Part shown: positions 44,483 through 53,428 of the stretch, piece by piece
Numbering within the stretch: position 1 is the stretch's first letter
Layout of the letters: every line of letters starts with the position of its first letter
Source: an uncultured PS1 clade bacterium
GTDB lineage: Bacteria > Pseudomonadota > Gammaproteobacteria > PS1 > Pseudothioglobaceae
Direction: 5' to 3'
Length of the DNA stretch: 56,128 bases
NCBI GenBank assembly: GCA_937950605.1
Contig: CALFDA010000020.1
Span: 1-56,128 of the forward strand
Program-made: the position numbers and the translations under genes
Notes under the pieces: model-generated
Database searches by the model: none
What the model was told of the DNA's origin: nothing
The model's input: only the letters and a program-made list of their open reading frames with translations

Positions 44483-45775
44483 ATGTCAAAAACTTGGGAA
44501 AAATGCTTGGAAACTTTAAAACACACTGTTCCAGTGGGACAGTTTAGTGTTTGGATAAAACCACTAAAAGCACAAGAAAAAAACAATACGTTGACAATAT
44601 TAGCACCTAACGAATCCACGTTAAAATACCTAAAAAAAAATCTAAAACAAAAAATCAAGGAATCTGTTACACGACAAAACAAAAATCTTAAAATCTTAAT
44701 TAGTGTTACAACACAAGCAACAACTAGAAAACACCATAAAACACCTCTTTTAGATGAATATACATTCGAAAATTTGGTTTTAGGAAACGCCAACCAAATA
44801 GCCTATAGTGCCATTTATCAGATTGCTCAAAACCCCAAACTCTCGCCATATAATCCTTGTATTGTATATGGTGGTTCGGGTTTAGGAAAAACACATTTAA
44901 TGCAAGCTGCGGGGCATATGGTAAAAGAAAGAAGCACTAAAACCAAAGTTGTTTACATACCACTGATGGATTTTGTTAGAAATATTACCACTAGTCTTCG
45001 CCATAACACCATTGAAAATATCAAAAATTATTATCAATCAGCTGATTTGTTGTTAGTCGATGATATTCATTTAATTGCTGGAAAAGAAAAATCCCAAGAG
45101 GAATTTTTTCATATTTTTAACTTTCTGTTTAGCACAAAAAAACAAATTATATTCACCTGTGATCAACCACCGAAAAACATTAAGTCTTTAGAAGAGCGCT
45201 TAAAAACAAGGTTTTCTCAAGGTCTAAACCTACTCTTAAAACCGCCAGAACTAGAAATGCGCGCCGCCATTTTGCTTAAAAAAGCACATAATAAAAAAAT
45301 TAACATCAACCTAAGCGAAGATGCAGCACTTTATATTGCAACTAACATAGACTCAAATGTAAGGGATTTAGAAGGTGCATTATTAAAGCTAAAAGCGTTT
45401 ACTGATTTTTCTACAACACCTAAACTCATTATTAACAAAGAAGTTGTAGATACTGCACTAGCAGATTTAATTAAACCACAAGCACTAAACATTGATATTA
45501 ACGATATACAAAAAACAACAGCCAAACACTACGCTATTACTGTATCAGACTTAAGTTCAAAAAGTCGCAAACAACACATTGTGATAGCTCGACAAATGGC
45601 TGTTTTTATATCCCATGAGCTTACTAACCTATCATTGGCAAAAATTGGAAAACATTTTGGAAACCGAGACCATTCCACTGTTTTACACGCTATCAAAAAA
45701 ATCGAATCAAATATCGAAGAGTCTGAAATAAAAAACAATTACGAAACAATTAAATTAAAATTATCCAACTTATAA
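44483..45775 (+). CDS. dnaA: Chromosomal replication initiator protein
   Basis: AAA+ initiator that binds and opens the origin. The frame is open from 44342, but ATG at 44483 (MSKTWEKCLETLKHTV) gives the conserved N-terminus and 430 aa. Domain I (residues about 1-80) interacts with helicase loaders. The AAA+ core has the Walker A GGSGLGKTHLM near residue 135, the Walker B LLVDDIH near residue 193, and an arginine-rich sensor region. Domain IV carries the DNA-binding signature NRDHSTVLHAIKKIE near residue 395. dnaN follows after 199 bp. Confidence 0.96.
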   Translation: MSKTWEKCLETLKHTVPVGQFSVWIKPLKAQEKNNTLTILAPNESTLKYLKKNLKQKIKESVTRQNKNLKILISVTTQATTRKHHKTPLLDEYTFENLVLGNANQIAYSAIYQIAQNPKLSPYNPCIVYGGSGLGKTHLMQAAGHMVKERSTKTKVVYIPLMDFVRNITTSLRHNTIENIKNYYQSADLLLVDDIHLIAGKEKSQEEFFHIFNFLFSTKKQIIFTCDQPPKNIKSLEERLKTRFSQGLNLLLKPPELEMRAAILLKKAHNKKININLSEDAALYIATNIDSNVRDLEGALLKLKAFTDFSTTPKLIINKEVVDTALADLIKPQALNIDINDIQKTTAKHYAITVSDLSSKSRKQHIVIARQMAVFISHELTNLSLAKIGKHFGNRDHSTVLHAIKKIESNIEESEIKNNYETIKLKLSNL

Positions 45776-45974
45776 ACATTGTCCACAATAACTTTTACAC
45801 TTGGTTGTTGATAACTCTAACAACTAAACAAATTATTATATTTTATAAACACAACCCCAAATTTTTACATAAAATAACCACCAAGATACCAACAACTTAA
45901 TCTATTGTTTTTTAGAAAAAATAACTTGTTTTCGACAAAAAAAACTTAACTAACAATAATAATAAATAATAACT
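45776..45974. other. AT-rich dnaA-dnaN spacer with one DnaA-box-like site
   Basis: A 199-bp AT-rich spacer. TTGTCCACA at 45779-45787 matches the DnaA box TTATCCACA except at one position. A gttgtt/aacaac inverted repeat with a 9-nt loop lies near 45802-45822. No second box is visible here or in the spacer upstream of dnaA, so the replication origin is not convincingly identified. The dnaN ribosome binding site is not obvious. Confidence 0.45.
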
Positions 45975-47078
45975 ATGGATACACAACTTACAGTAAGCGA
46001 ACTACTAGAACCATTACAAACCGTTATCAGTGTTGTTGAAAACAAACCTAGTCTACCTATCTTATCACATGTATTAATTCAATTAGAAGGTGGTGAATTA
46101 AAATTAAAAACCACTGATATGGAAATCGAGATCCATGCATTTAGAAAAATACAAGCCCAAGAAAAAGTTAGTTTTACAATTTATGCAAAAGATCTGATCG
46201 ATATTATCCGCAAACTAGAAGAAAAAACGGTTATTAAATTCAACATCAAAAAATCAAAAGTCAATATAAAAACCAATAACAACTCATTTGAACTCAACAC
46301 ATTCAACGCTCAAGATTTTCCAAAATCACCAAAAATTGATGATGGTGAAATTATCAATATTAACCGCGCAGATTTAAAAGATCTTGTTAAAAAAACTTCT
46401 TTTTCTATGGGAAACCAAGACATTCGCGCTTATTTAAACGGTTTATATTTTGAAATCAACAATGAAAATGTCATTGCTGTCGCAACAGATGGACACAGAC
46501 TCTCATTTGGTGAAATCAAACAAAATAACAATTTAGAACAACAAAAAACAGTCATCATTCCGAAAAAAACCGTGTCAGAACTTAACAAAATTTTAAAAAA
46601 AGAAGGTGATACAAACATTGACATACATCTATCAAAAAATTACTTTTACCTAAAAACAAATGATACAACTGTAATCAGCCGTTTAATTGATGGCAATTTT
46701 CCAAATTATGAACAAGTAATCCCAACAAATTACGAAAACACAGCTATTATTAATCGCAAAAATTTTTTAGATAGTCTACAACAAGCCTCAATTTTTGTTG
46801 AAGAGCGGACTAGGGGTGTAAAATTAACGTTTAAAGATGGTGAACTCAATATATTTTCTCATTCAGAGCGTGGTCAAGCTAAAACTAAAATCAATATTAA
46901 AAACTTCAATAAAGAAACAGATATTGCTTTTAATATCAATTACTTAATAAGTGTTTTAGAGGTGTTAACCACCGATGAAATTAGTATGGTGTTGCCTAGC
47001 GAAAATTACCAATCTTGTTTATTGAGTAGTGTTGATGATAAAAGTTACAAGTATGTTGTAATGCCGATGAAAATATAA
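45975..47078 (+). CDS. dnaN: DNA polymerase III beta subunit (sliding clamp)
   Basis: Ring-shaped processivity clamp of the replicative polymerase. The 367-aa product has the three-domain fold pattern: N-terminal SVVENKPSLPILSHVLIQ near residue 20, middle SMGNQDIRAYLNGLYFEI and VATDGHRLS near residue 170, and the C-terminal hydrophobic-pocket end YKYVVMPMKI. Length is typical. It follows dnaA in the conserved dnaA-dnaN order. Confidence 0.97.
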   Translation: MDTQLTVSELLEPLQTVISVVENKPSLPILSHVLIQLEGGELKLKTTDMEIEIHAFRKIQAQEKVSFTIYAKDLIDIIRKLEEKTVIKFNIKKSKVNIKTNNNSFELNTFNAQDFPKSPKIDDGEIININRADLKDLVKKTSFSMGNQDIRAYLNGLYFEINNENVIAVATDGHRLSFGEIKQNNNLEQQKTVIIPKKTVSELNKILKKEGDTNIDIHLSKNYFYLKTNDTTVISRLIDGNFPNYEQVIPTNYENTAIINRKNFLDSLQQASIFVEERTRGVKLTFKDGELNIFSHSERGQAKTKINIKNFNKETDIAFNINYLISVLEVLTTDEISMVLPSENYQSCLLSSVDDKSYKYVVMPMKI

Positions 47079-47107
47079 TTTAAGATTTGACATCAACAAA
47101 CACCAAA

Positions 47108-47136
47108 TTGATTTTCACTTTCAATTAGAGTAGAAT
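47108..47136 (+). promoter_or_regulatory. Sigma-70-type promoter of tpiA
   Basis: TTGATT (47108-47113) and TAGAAT (47131-47136) at the ideal 17-bp spacing, 25 bp upstream of the tpiA ATG. This is the cleanest promoter seen in the window and probably drives tpiA-secG and possibly the tRNA. Confidence 0.65.
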
Positions 47137-47161
47137 CTTTTAGTTTAATCTAAACAATATT

Positions 47162-47908
47162 ATGCGTCAAACAATTGTAGCAGGCAACTGGAAAATGAAT
47201 GGTTCAAAAGAGATGGTTAATACCTTAATATTGGGTATTCTCCAAGGCATGCCATATATTGAATCACAGGTTATCGTCTGTGTGCCTTATCCTTATTTAT
47301 CTCAAGTTGAATCTTTAACAACACACTCCCAACTACAAGTTGGTGCACAAAATTTAAACGCTAACCCTTTTGGTGCTTTCACAGGCGAGGTAAGTGCAAA
47401 CATGATTAAAGATTTCGGTGCTAAGTATGTAATTATTGGGCATTCAGAACGTAGAACCCTATATGGCGAAAGTGATACTATTATTGCAGAAAAAGTAAAG
47501 ATTGCTTTAGAAAACGATCTTACCCCGTTATTTTGTATAGGCGAACTATTAGAAGAGAGGAAAACAGGCAAAACAGAAACAGTAGTTGCTCGACAAGTAA
47601 ATGCAGTAATTGATAAAGTTGGTATTGAATCTTTTAAAAATATCATTATTGCTTATGAACCAGTTTGGGCGATTGGCACTGGTGTTACAGCAACACCACA
47701 ACAAGCACAAACTACACACGCATATATCCGGTCACTTTTAGCGCAAAATGATGTGAATATTGCACAATCCGTCCACATTCTTTATGGTGGTAGCATGAAT
47801 CCTAATAACGCAAAAGAACTTATTGCTTGTGAGGATATTGATGGAGGGCTAATTGGCGGTGCCTCGCTTAAGTCTGATGATTTTTTGAGTATATGTAAAG
47901 CAGGTTAA
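47162..47908 (+). CDS. tpiA: Triosephosphate isomerase
   Basis: Interconverts dihydroxyacetone phosphate and glyceraldehyde 3-phosphate in glycolysis and in the Calvin cycle. The 248-aa TIM barrel has NWKMNG near residue 8, the catalytic histidine in IIGHSERR near residue 95, the catalytic glutamate in AYEPVWAIGTG near residue 165 (loop 6), and LYGGSMNPNNAKEL near residue 208. It is followed by secG after 5 bp, the classic tpiA-secG arrangement. Confidence 0.97.
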   Translation: MRQTIVAGNWKMNGSKEMVNTLILGILQGMPYIESQVIVCVPYPYLSQVESLTTHSQLQVGAQNLNANPFGAFTGEVSANMIKDFGAKYVIIGHSERRTLYGESDTIIAEKVKIALENDLTPLFCIGELLEERKTGKTETVVARQVNAVIDKVGIESFKNIIIAYEPVWAIGTGVTATPQQAQTTHAYIRSLLAQNDVNIAQSVHILYGGSMNPNNAKELIACEDIDGGLIGGASLKSDDFLSICKAG

Positions 47909-47913
47909 TTGTT

Positions 47914-48261
47914 ATGTCTTTTCAAGTTGTTTTGGTAATCCATACGATTTTAGCATTAGGGTTAATTACGCTTGTTTTAATGCAAAACGGTAAAGGAGCA
48001 GATGCAGGTAGTGCTTTTGGTGCAGGTGCTTCGGGTTCAGTTTTTGGTGCACGTGGTGCAAATTCGTTTATCTATAAACTAACTGCTAGTATTGCTACTG
48101 GTTTTTTTGTTACTAGTTTGACTTTAGCATATCTTGCGACACCCGTAAGCACCGAAAAAGAATCTGAAAGCATAATGGATCAGGTAGTTGTCGATCCAGT
48201 ATCATCAATTAATACATCAACTGATATACCAACGGTAGACACTAAAGATATTTCTAAATAG
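47914..48261 (+). CDS. secG: Protein-export membrane protein SecG
   Basis: Accessory subunit of the SecYEG translocon. The 115-aa product has two transmembrane helices (about residues 4-24 and 55-76) separated by the glycine-rich GADAGSAFGAGASGSVFGARGAN loop characteristic of SecG. The C-terminal tail is rich in Thr, Asp and Val, and variable. It sits between tpiA and a leucine tRNA gene. Confidence 0.94.
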   Translation: MSFQVVLVIHTILALGLITLVLMQNGKGADAGSAFGAGASGSVFGARGANSFIYKLTASIATGFFVTSLTLAYLATPVSTEKESESIMDQVVVDPVSSINTSTDIPTVDTKDISK

Positions 48262-48291
48262 TTAAATTAATTAAAAAACTAACCGTTTTTT

Positions 48292-48377
48292 GCCGATGTG
48301 GTGGAATTGGTAGACACGCTACCTTGAGGGGGTAGTAGGTTACGCCTGTGCGAGTTCGATTCTCGCCATCGGCACCA
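48292..48377 (+). tRNA. tRNA-Leu (anticodon GAG)
   Basis: An 86-nt class II tRNA with acceptor stem GCCGATG/CATCGGC, a D-loop with GGTAGACACGC, anticodon stem CTACC/GGTAG around TTGAGGG (anticodon GAG), a long variable arm, TTCGATT T-loop, and encoded CCA at 48375-48377. It reads CUC and CUU. It is 30 bp after secG, the same neighbourhood that many gammaproteobacteria use for tRNA-Leu(GAG). Confidence 0.95.
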
Positions 48378-48441
48378 TTTTTTGTTTCACTCTAATCAAC
48401 AATTTTTGATTTGTTTCGCAACAGCATAATCAATTAATTGT

Positions 48442-48490
48442 TGGTTGAAGTTGGTTTATTGCAATGCTCTAACACTCAATCCTTCAACCA
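48442..48490. terminator. Inverted repeat between tRNA-Leu and RND gene
   Basis: A 9-bp inverted repeat (tggttgaag at 48442-48450, cttcaacca at 48482-48490) with a 31-nt loop lies between the convergent tRNA-Leu and RND permease genes. No T-run follows it, so a terminator function for either side is weak. The permease stop is 8 bp away. Confidence 0.25.
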
Positions 48491-48497
48491 TTAGCAA

Positions 48498-51400
48498 TTA
48501 ACGCTTAATTAACTTTTGTACCCAATTTACAAACTCATAATTGATTAAATACAAACATGGCAACAATACCAATGTCATGAGAGTACCAAATAACAACCCA
48601 TAACCTAGAGCAAGCGCCATTGGTTGTAAGATAAAGTCACTACCGCCAATACCATAAGCCAAAGGAATAACGCCCGCTAAAGTTGTTAGCGTAGTTAATA
48701 TTACCGCGCGCAAACGCTCTTTTACACCGCGTATCACCCATTTAAATACAGGTGTGGTAGCAGATAATTTTTGTTTCAAATAATTCAGGTGGGACATCAT
48801 CACCAAAGAATCGTTCACAATCACACCAATCAAAGCCAAGCCCCCTAGCATTGCAAAAAAACTCAACGCTTGCGCATGTAAGAAAAACGCCCAAATAACA
48901 CCAATTGCCGAAAACGGAATAGCGCTTAACACCAATAATGGTTGAGTGTAAGAATTAAACAACAAAACAAGTAATAGAAAGATTGCAAAAATTGCCATAA
49001 CAAATGCTTTTAATAAACTCTTCATTGAGTTTTGTGTTTCTTTTGCCCCCCCTTCGCTTAGAACACGAACATCAGGATACAAAGTAGCTACATCTAACTG
49101 TTTCAACACTTGTTTAATAACTGCTTGTGATGTGGTTATTTGATCATCAACACTAGCACTAATTAACACCGAACGCTGTCCATTAAAATGATTAAAATCT
49201 GGTTCCCCATCAATATATCTAATGGATGAAAATTGCTTGATAGGTACGGGTCGACCCTTGCGGTTGCTAATTTTCAATTCTTCGATAATAGATTCTGATT
49301 GTTTTAAGTCACCTAAATACACACGAAAATCTACATCACTATCACCATAACGTATATCAGTAACATCAATGCCTGTAAAAGCAGATTTTAAGTAGTAACT
49401 AACAGTTGTAAAATCAACATTTAGTCTTGCCATTTTTTCAAAGTCAAGCACCACCTCAACACGCGATTTACCTAATTTATCATCTCGATCGATATTATCT
49501 AGCCCATCAATATTAGATAAAATTTTTTCAAGTGCATTTGCCGCATTTTTACGTTGTTCATCATCAATGCTTATGATTTGTATTTCTACATCCTCGCCTT
49601 GAGGGGGGCCTGGTCGTTTAACAGAAAAAGTCAATTTCTCAGCATTTGGCACATCTCTACTGTGTTTTTTTAATTCTGCTAACAGTGTTTTGCTTTGTTG
49701 TTTTCTTTTGCCAAAAGGCACTAAATCAATTTTAAATTTTGCCACATAATCAAATTCTTCACCAATAGTACTAGTTAATGAATCTAAATCATCACCTACC
49801 ACTTCATTGATTAATTTCTCTACTTTTTGACTTACTTGTGCCGTATATTGCAAAGAGCTGCCCGCTGGCATTTGTAGTTTCGCATTAATTACATCTGCAC
49901 CTTTAGCGGGAAATAAAGTAATCTGCATTTGTGTTTTAGCAAAAACTATTGAACCTAGCAAAATCATTATAAAAACCACCACTACCAAATAACGTAACTT
50001 TAGTGCTTTGTTGAGAAAACCTTCAAACCAATCTCCGAGATTATCAAACAAAGTCCGCCCCGCGGGTTTTTCATTTAAATCGGCTAAATGTGCTGGCAGT
50101 GCAATAGTAACCTCTAAAAAAGAAAGAGCAAGTGCGAAAATCACCACCAACGGAATCACGTAAATAAATTTACCCATGGTGCCACTCACTAAAAACATCG
50201 ATGAAAACGCCAAAATGCTGGTTAATATTGTAGTAATTACAGGCATAATGACGCGTTTGAAACCTTTTATCACAGATTGATACCTATCCCCACCCATATG
50301 TTTATAACGATGAATACTTTCCGCAACAATTATTGAATCGTCTACTACGATACCCAGCACCAATATCATCGCTGCCATTGATATCAAGTTAATGGTTTCT
50401 CCAGTTGCACCCAATAATGCTACCGCGCCCAATAATGATATTGGCAGGCTAAGTGCCACCCAAAAAGCGGTTTTTAAGGATAAAAACACACCTAACACAC
50501 CCAATACCAGTAACAAACCGACTACACCATTTTTAGTAACAATATTAAGTCGGTTACGCACAAATTTAGATAAATCAGAAGAATAAAAAAACTTGAGTTC
50601 TGGGTATTTTTTGTGTTGCAAATCACTAACTTTTTTCTTTATCAAATCAATTGTATCGATGATGTCTGCACGCTCTTGTTTGCGAATTTTTAAAATAAAA
50701 CCTTTGTTTCCATTGACACGAACAATAGAGTTTTCTTTAACGCTTCCATTCGTGATACTAGCAATGTCTTTCAGGCGCAGAACTGGACCATCAAAACTTG
50801 ATTTAATAATAATGTCCCCAACCGCTTGCGCTTGATGAAAATTTGCCAACACAACAATGTTTTTTTCATTAGTTGTGCTATTATTATCACCAGCTGTATA
50901 ACGCTGATTACGCTTTTTAATCGCATCAAGCACCTGCGGCAAAGATATCTCGTGTTGGTAGAGTTTATCGGTATCAATTCTAATTTGAATTTCCCGCTTT
51001 AAATACCCCTCTTTGATGACATCAGAAACCCCATCAACTAACTCTAATTCTCTAGCAATTGCATCAACATTGTCTCTTATTACAGAAAAATCAAGGGTTT
51101 CGCTACTGATATTGATTTTTAAAATACTTCTAAGCGAATTTTTTTTATCAATTACCTTGGGTAAGTCCACAACCTCTTTAGGTAAATCTCTGACTCTATC
51201 CACAGCATTGGTAATTTCTTGTTTCAAAGCACTAATATCACTTACGTCTTGGGATAGTGTTACTATAATGTTGGAAAAACCTTCACGAGAAACCGAAGAA
51301 AATTTGTCAATCCCCACAATATTGCGCAACTCATCTTCTATAGGATTAGTTACGTTTTGCTCGACATCTTCAGGAGAGGCACCAGGGTAGACTGTTTTAA

Positions 51401-51542
51401 TAGTAACGACTTCAAAATTTACGACAGGAAACTGATCTCTTTGTATATCAAACAAGGATAACAAACCAATACCAATAATACTTACAGTAAAAACTAAAGC
51501 TAATTTTTTTTGTCTAATAAAAAAATCAATAATATCATTCAT
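48498..51542 (-). CDS. RND-family efflux permease (AcrB/MexB-like)
   Basis: Inner-membrane proton-driven exporter of 1014 aa. The RND layout is visible: TM1 near residues 10-30, a large periplasmic porter domain (about 35-330), TM2-6 (about 335-480), a second porter domain (about 540-850) and TM8-12 after that. The proton-relay aspartates lie in GIVVDDSIIVAESIHR near residue 400, and the pseudo-repeat GVIVNDSLVMMSHL is near residue 925. Substrate class cannot be told from sequence alone. A membrane fusion protein gene, normally next to such permeases, is absent from both sides. Confidence 0.92.
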   Translation of the reverse strand: MNDIIDFFIRQKKLALVFTVSIIGIGLLSLFDIQRDQFPVVNFEVVTIKTVYPGASPEDVEQNVTNPIEDELRNIVGIDKFSSVSREGFSNIIVTLSQDVSDISALKQEITNAVDRVRDLPKEVVDLPKVIDKKNSLRSILKINISSETLDFSVIRDNVDAIARELELVDGVSDVIKEGYLKREIQIRIDTDKLYQHEISLPQVLDAIKKRNQRYTAGDNNSTTNEKNIVVLANFHQAQAVGDIIIKSSFDGPVLRLKDIASITNGSVKENSIVRVNGNKGFILKIRKQERADIIDTIDLIKKKVSDLQHKKYPELKFFYSSDLSKFVRNRLNIVTKNGVVGLLLVLGVLGVFLSLKTAFWVALSLPISLLGAVALLGATGETINLISMAAMILVLGIVVDDSIIVAESIHRYKHMGGDRYQSVIKGFKRVIMPVITTILTSILAFSSMFLVSGTMGKFIYVIPLVVIFALALSFLEVTIALPAHLADLNEKPAGRTLFDNLGDWFEGFLNKALKLRYLVVVVFIMILLGSIVFAKTQMQITLFPAKGADVINAKLQMPAGSSLQYTAQVSQKVEKLINEVVGDDLDSLTSTIGEEFDYVAKFKIDLVPFGKRKQQSKTLLAELKKHSRDVPNAEKLTFSVKRPGPPQGEDVEIQIISIDDEQRKNAANALEKILSNIDGLDNIDRDDKLGKSRVEVVLDFEKMARLNVDFTTVSYYLKSAFTGIDVTDIRYGDSDVDFRVYLGDLKQSESIIEELKISNRKGRPVPIKQFSSIRYIDGEPDFNHFNGQRSVLISASVDDQITTSQAVIKQVLKQLDVATLYPDVRVLSEGGAKETQNSMKSLLKAFVMAIFAIFLLLVLLFNSYTQPLLVLSAIPFSAIGVIWAFFLHAQALSFFAMLGGLALIGVIVNDSLVMMSHLNYLKQKLSATTPVFKWVIRGVKERLRAVILTTLTTLAGVIPLAYGIGGSDFILQPMALALGYGLLFGTLMTLVLLPCLYLINYEFVNWVQKLIKR

Positions 51543-51823
51543 GGGCGCGGATTATACCAAACACCAACAATTAACACTGTTGTGCGCGATTTCTTTAAAT
51601 GCGAATATTGTTAGGCGTTATTTTTGTCATTTCATCTTTTAGCACCTATTGTTTTGACTTTGTTTTTATGCTTGCAATGTCATCGTCTTTTCTTGTATAT
51701 ATCAATAATAGTACTTAATCCATCTTCTGTTTTGTATTATCGAACTTGGTTTGAAAAACGATTATCACCTTCTCAACTCTTTTATAATACAAGTATTATC
51801 AATATATTAAGCAGTTAAGATTG
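51543..51823. other. Divergent spacer RND gene / rlmE
   Basis: Spacer of 281 bp without a gene. A TATAAT on the minus strand (51551-51556) lies only 8 bp from the RND start and is probably not a functional -10. A TATAAT on the plus strand (51783-51788) is 36 bp upstream of the rlmE ATG, and overlaps a 16-bp palindrome (ataatac-aa-gtattat) that could be an operator or chance. Confidence 0.35.
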
Positions 51824-52441
51824 ATGGCAAACAAAGGCTCTTCTAAGCACTGGATGTCCAAACATTTAAGCGATGAATACGTTAAACTTGCACGAAAAAA
51901 GGGTTATCGTTCGCGTGCTGCATATAAATTAAGCGAAGTGGTTGAAAAAAACAAATTTATAAAATCTGGTAATAGAGTTTTGGATTTAGGTGCTGCACCA
52001 GGCAGTTGGAGTCAAATTGCAAGCAAAATAGTGGGCAAAAGAGGTCAAGTTATTGCTATTGATATTTTGGATATAAAGCCGATTGGTGGTGTTAATTTTT
52101 TTCGCGGTGATTTTACTGATGTTAAAGTATATAAAGAATTGCTTGCGTTCATAAAATACAAAAAAATTGATGTTGTGTTAAGCGATATGGCGCCTAATAT
52201 GAGCGGACAGTTATCTGTTGATATACCAAAATCACTCTACTTGTGTGAATTAGCACTTGATATAGCAATTAAAACACTCACACCACATGGTTATTTTTTT
52301 GTTAAAGTTTTTCAGGGCGCAGGTTTTGATGAGTATATTAAATTTATCCGCACAACCTTTAAACAAGTTGTTATTCGCAAACCTAAGGCATCACGTGCAC
52401 ACTCTAAAGAAGTTTATGTATTAGCAAATACGCTAAAATAG
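51824..52441 (+). CDS. rlmE: 23S rRNA 2'-O-methyltransferase (U2552)
   Basis: Methylates U2552 in the ribosomal A-loop at a late step of 50S assembly. ATG at 51824 is chosen over an adjacent TTG at 51821; the product is 205 aa. The SAM site VLDLGAAPGSWSQIA is near residue 53. The catalytic lysine/aspartate set lies in YRSRAAYKLSE near residue 28, SDMAPNMSG near residue 120 and FFVKVFQGAG near residue 159. It is followed by a polyprenyl synthase gene after 6 bp. The ftsH gene that often follows rlmE is absent. Confidence 0.95.
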   Translation: MANKGSSKHWMSKHLSDEYVKLARKKGYRSRAAYKLSEVVEKNKFIKSGNRVLDLGAAPGSWSQIASKIVGKRGQVIAIDILDIKPIGGVNFFRGDFTDVKVYKELLAFIKYKKIDVVLSDMAPNMSGQLSVDIPKSLYLCELALDIAIKTLTPHGYFFVKVFQGAGFDEYIKFIRTTFKQVVIRKPKASRAHSKEVYVLANTLK

Positions 52442-52447
52442 CCCACC

Positions 52448-53419
52448 ATGAAAACCCTTCAAGACATTCAAAAATTAGTGCAGAATGACATTAATAAAAC
52501 CGACCAAGTATTGATTGCACACTTAAGTTCTGATGTTGAACTTATTAACCAAATGAGTGGATATATTATCAATGCTGGGGGTAAGCGTTTGCGACCATTA
52601 TTGTTATTATTATGTGCGCGTGCTACCTATTACCAAGGTGAACATCATTATTTAATGGCAGCAGTGATCGAACTAATCCATACCGCTACTTTGCTACATG
52701 ATGACATTGTTGATGAATCACACAGTCGCCGTGGCAAAAAAACTGCGAATGATATTTGGGGAAACGCCGCCAGCGTCTTAGTGGGGGACTTTCTGTATTC
52801 TCGCGCTTTTGAAATGATGGTGACATCTAAATCAATGCGCATTATGCAAATTTTATCCAAAGCCACCAACGAAATTGCGCAAGGTGAAGTTTTGCAACTG
52901 CTTAATTGCCAAAACTCCGCTATTAGTGAAGCACAATACTACCAAATTATTAAGCGCAAAACCGCGGTGTTATTTCAAGCAGCAACACAAATTGCGGGCG
53001 TTTTGTCGGGTGTGGAAAAAACACAAGAACATGTGCTTAAAGATTATGGTCTACACCTAGGCAATGCCTTTCAAATTATTGATGATGTGCTTGACTACCA
53101 GTCCGATGCACACACTCTAGGTAAAGAAGTGGGCGACGACCTAAGTGAAGGTAAAACCACATTACCAATGATTTACGCACTCAAAAACACCACTGGAAAA
53201 GACAAAAAACTACTACAAAACTCCATTCAAAATGCTGATAACTCTAAAATCGATAAAGTACTTGATATTTTACAATCAGTTAACGCTTTTGCTTACACTC
53301 GAAAACAAGCGCAAAAATCAGCTGATCTAGCAAAACAATCGTTGGATTCTTTGCAAAATTCTAAATACAAAGATGCACTTATTTTGCTTTGTGATTTATC
53401 TTTACAAAGAAAATCATAG
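52448..53419 (+). CDS. ispB: Polyprenyl (octaprenyl-type) diphosphate synthase
   Basis: Trans-prenyltransferase that builds the isoprenoid side chain of ubiquinone. The 323-aa product has GGKRLRPLL near residue 44, the first aspartate-rich motif LLHDDIVDESHSRRG near residue 80, and the second motif IIDDVLDY near residue 208. The residues before the first motif are small, consistent with a long-chain product. Chain length cannot be fixed from sequence alone, so the symbol is a best match. Confidence 0.9.
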   Translation: MKTLQDIQKLVQNDINKTDQVLIAHLSSDVELINQMSGYIINAGGKRLRPLLLLLCARATYYQGEHHYLMAAVIELIHTATLLHDDIVDESHSRRGKKTANDIWGNAASVLVGDFLYSRAFEMMVTSKSMRIMQILSKATNEIAQGEVLQLLNCQNSAISEAQYYQIIKRKTAVLFQAATQIAGVLSGVEKTQEHVLKDYGLHLGNAFQIIDDVLDYQSDAHTLGKEVGDDLSEGKTTLPMIYALKNTTGKDKKLLQNSIQNADNSKIDKVLDILQSVNAFAYTRKQAQKSADLAKQSLDSLQNSKYKDALILLCDLSLQRKS

Positions 53420-53428
53420 CTACCTTAA

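Noticed and set aside
51551..51556. TATAAT as promoter of the RND gene
   Set aside because: It lies only 8 bp from the ATG with no -35 at normal spacing; it would produce an almost leaderless mRNA.
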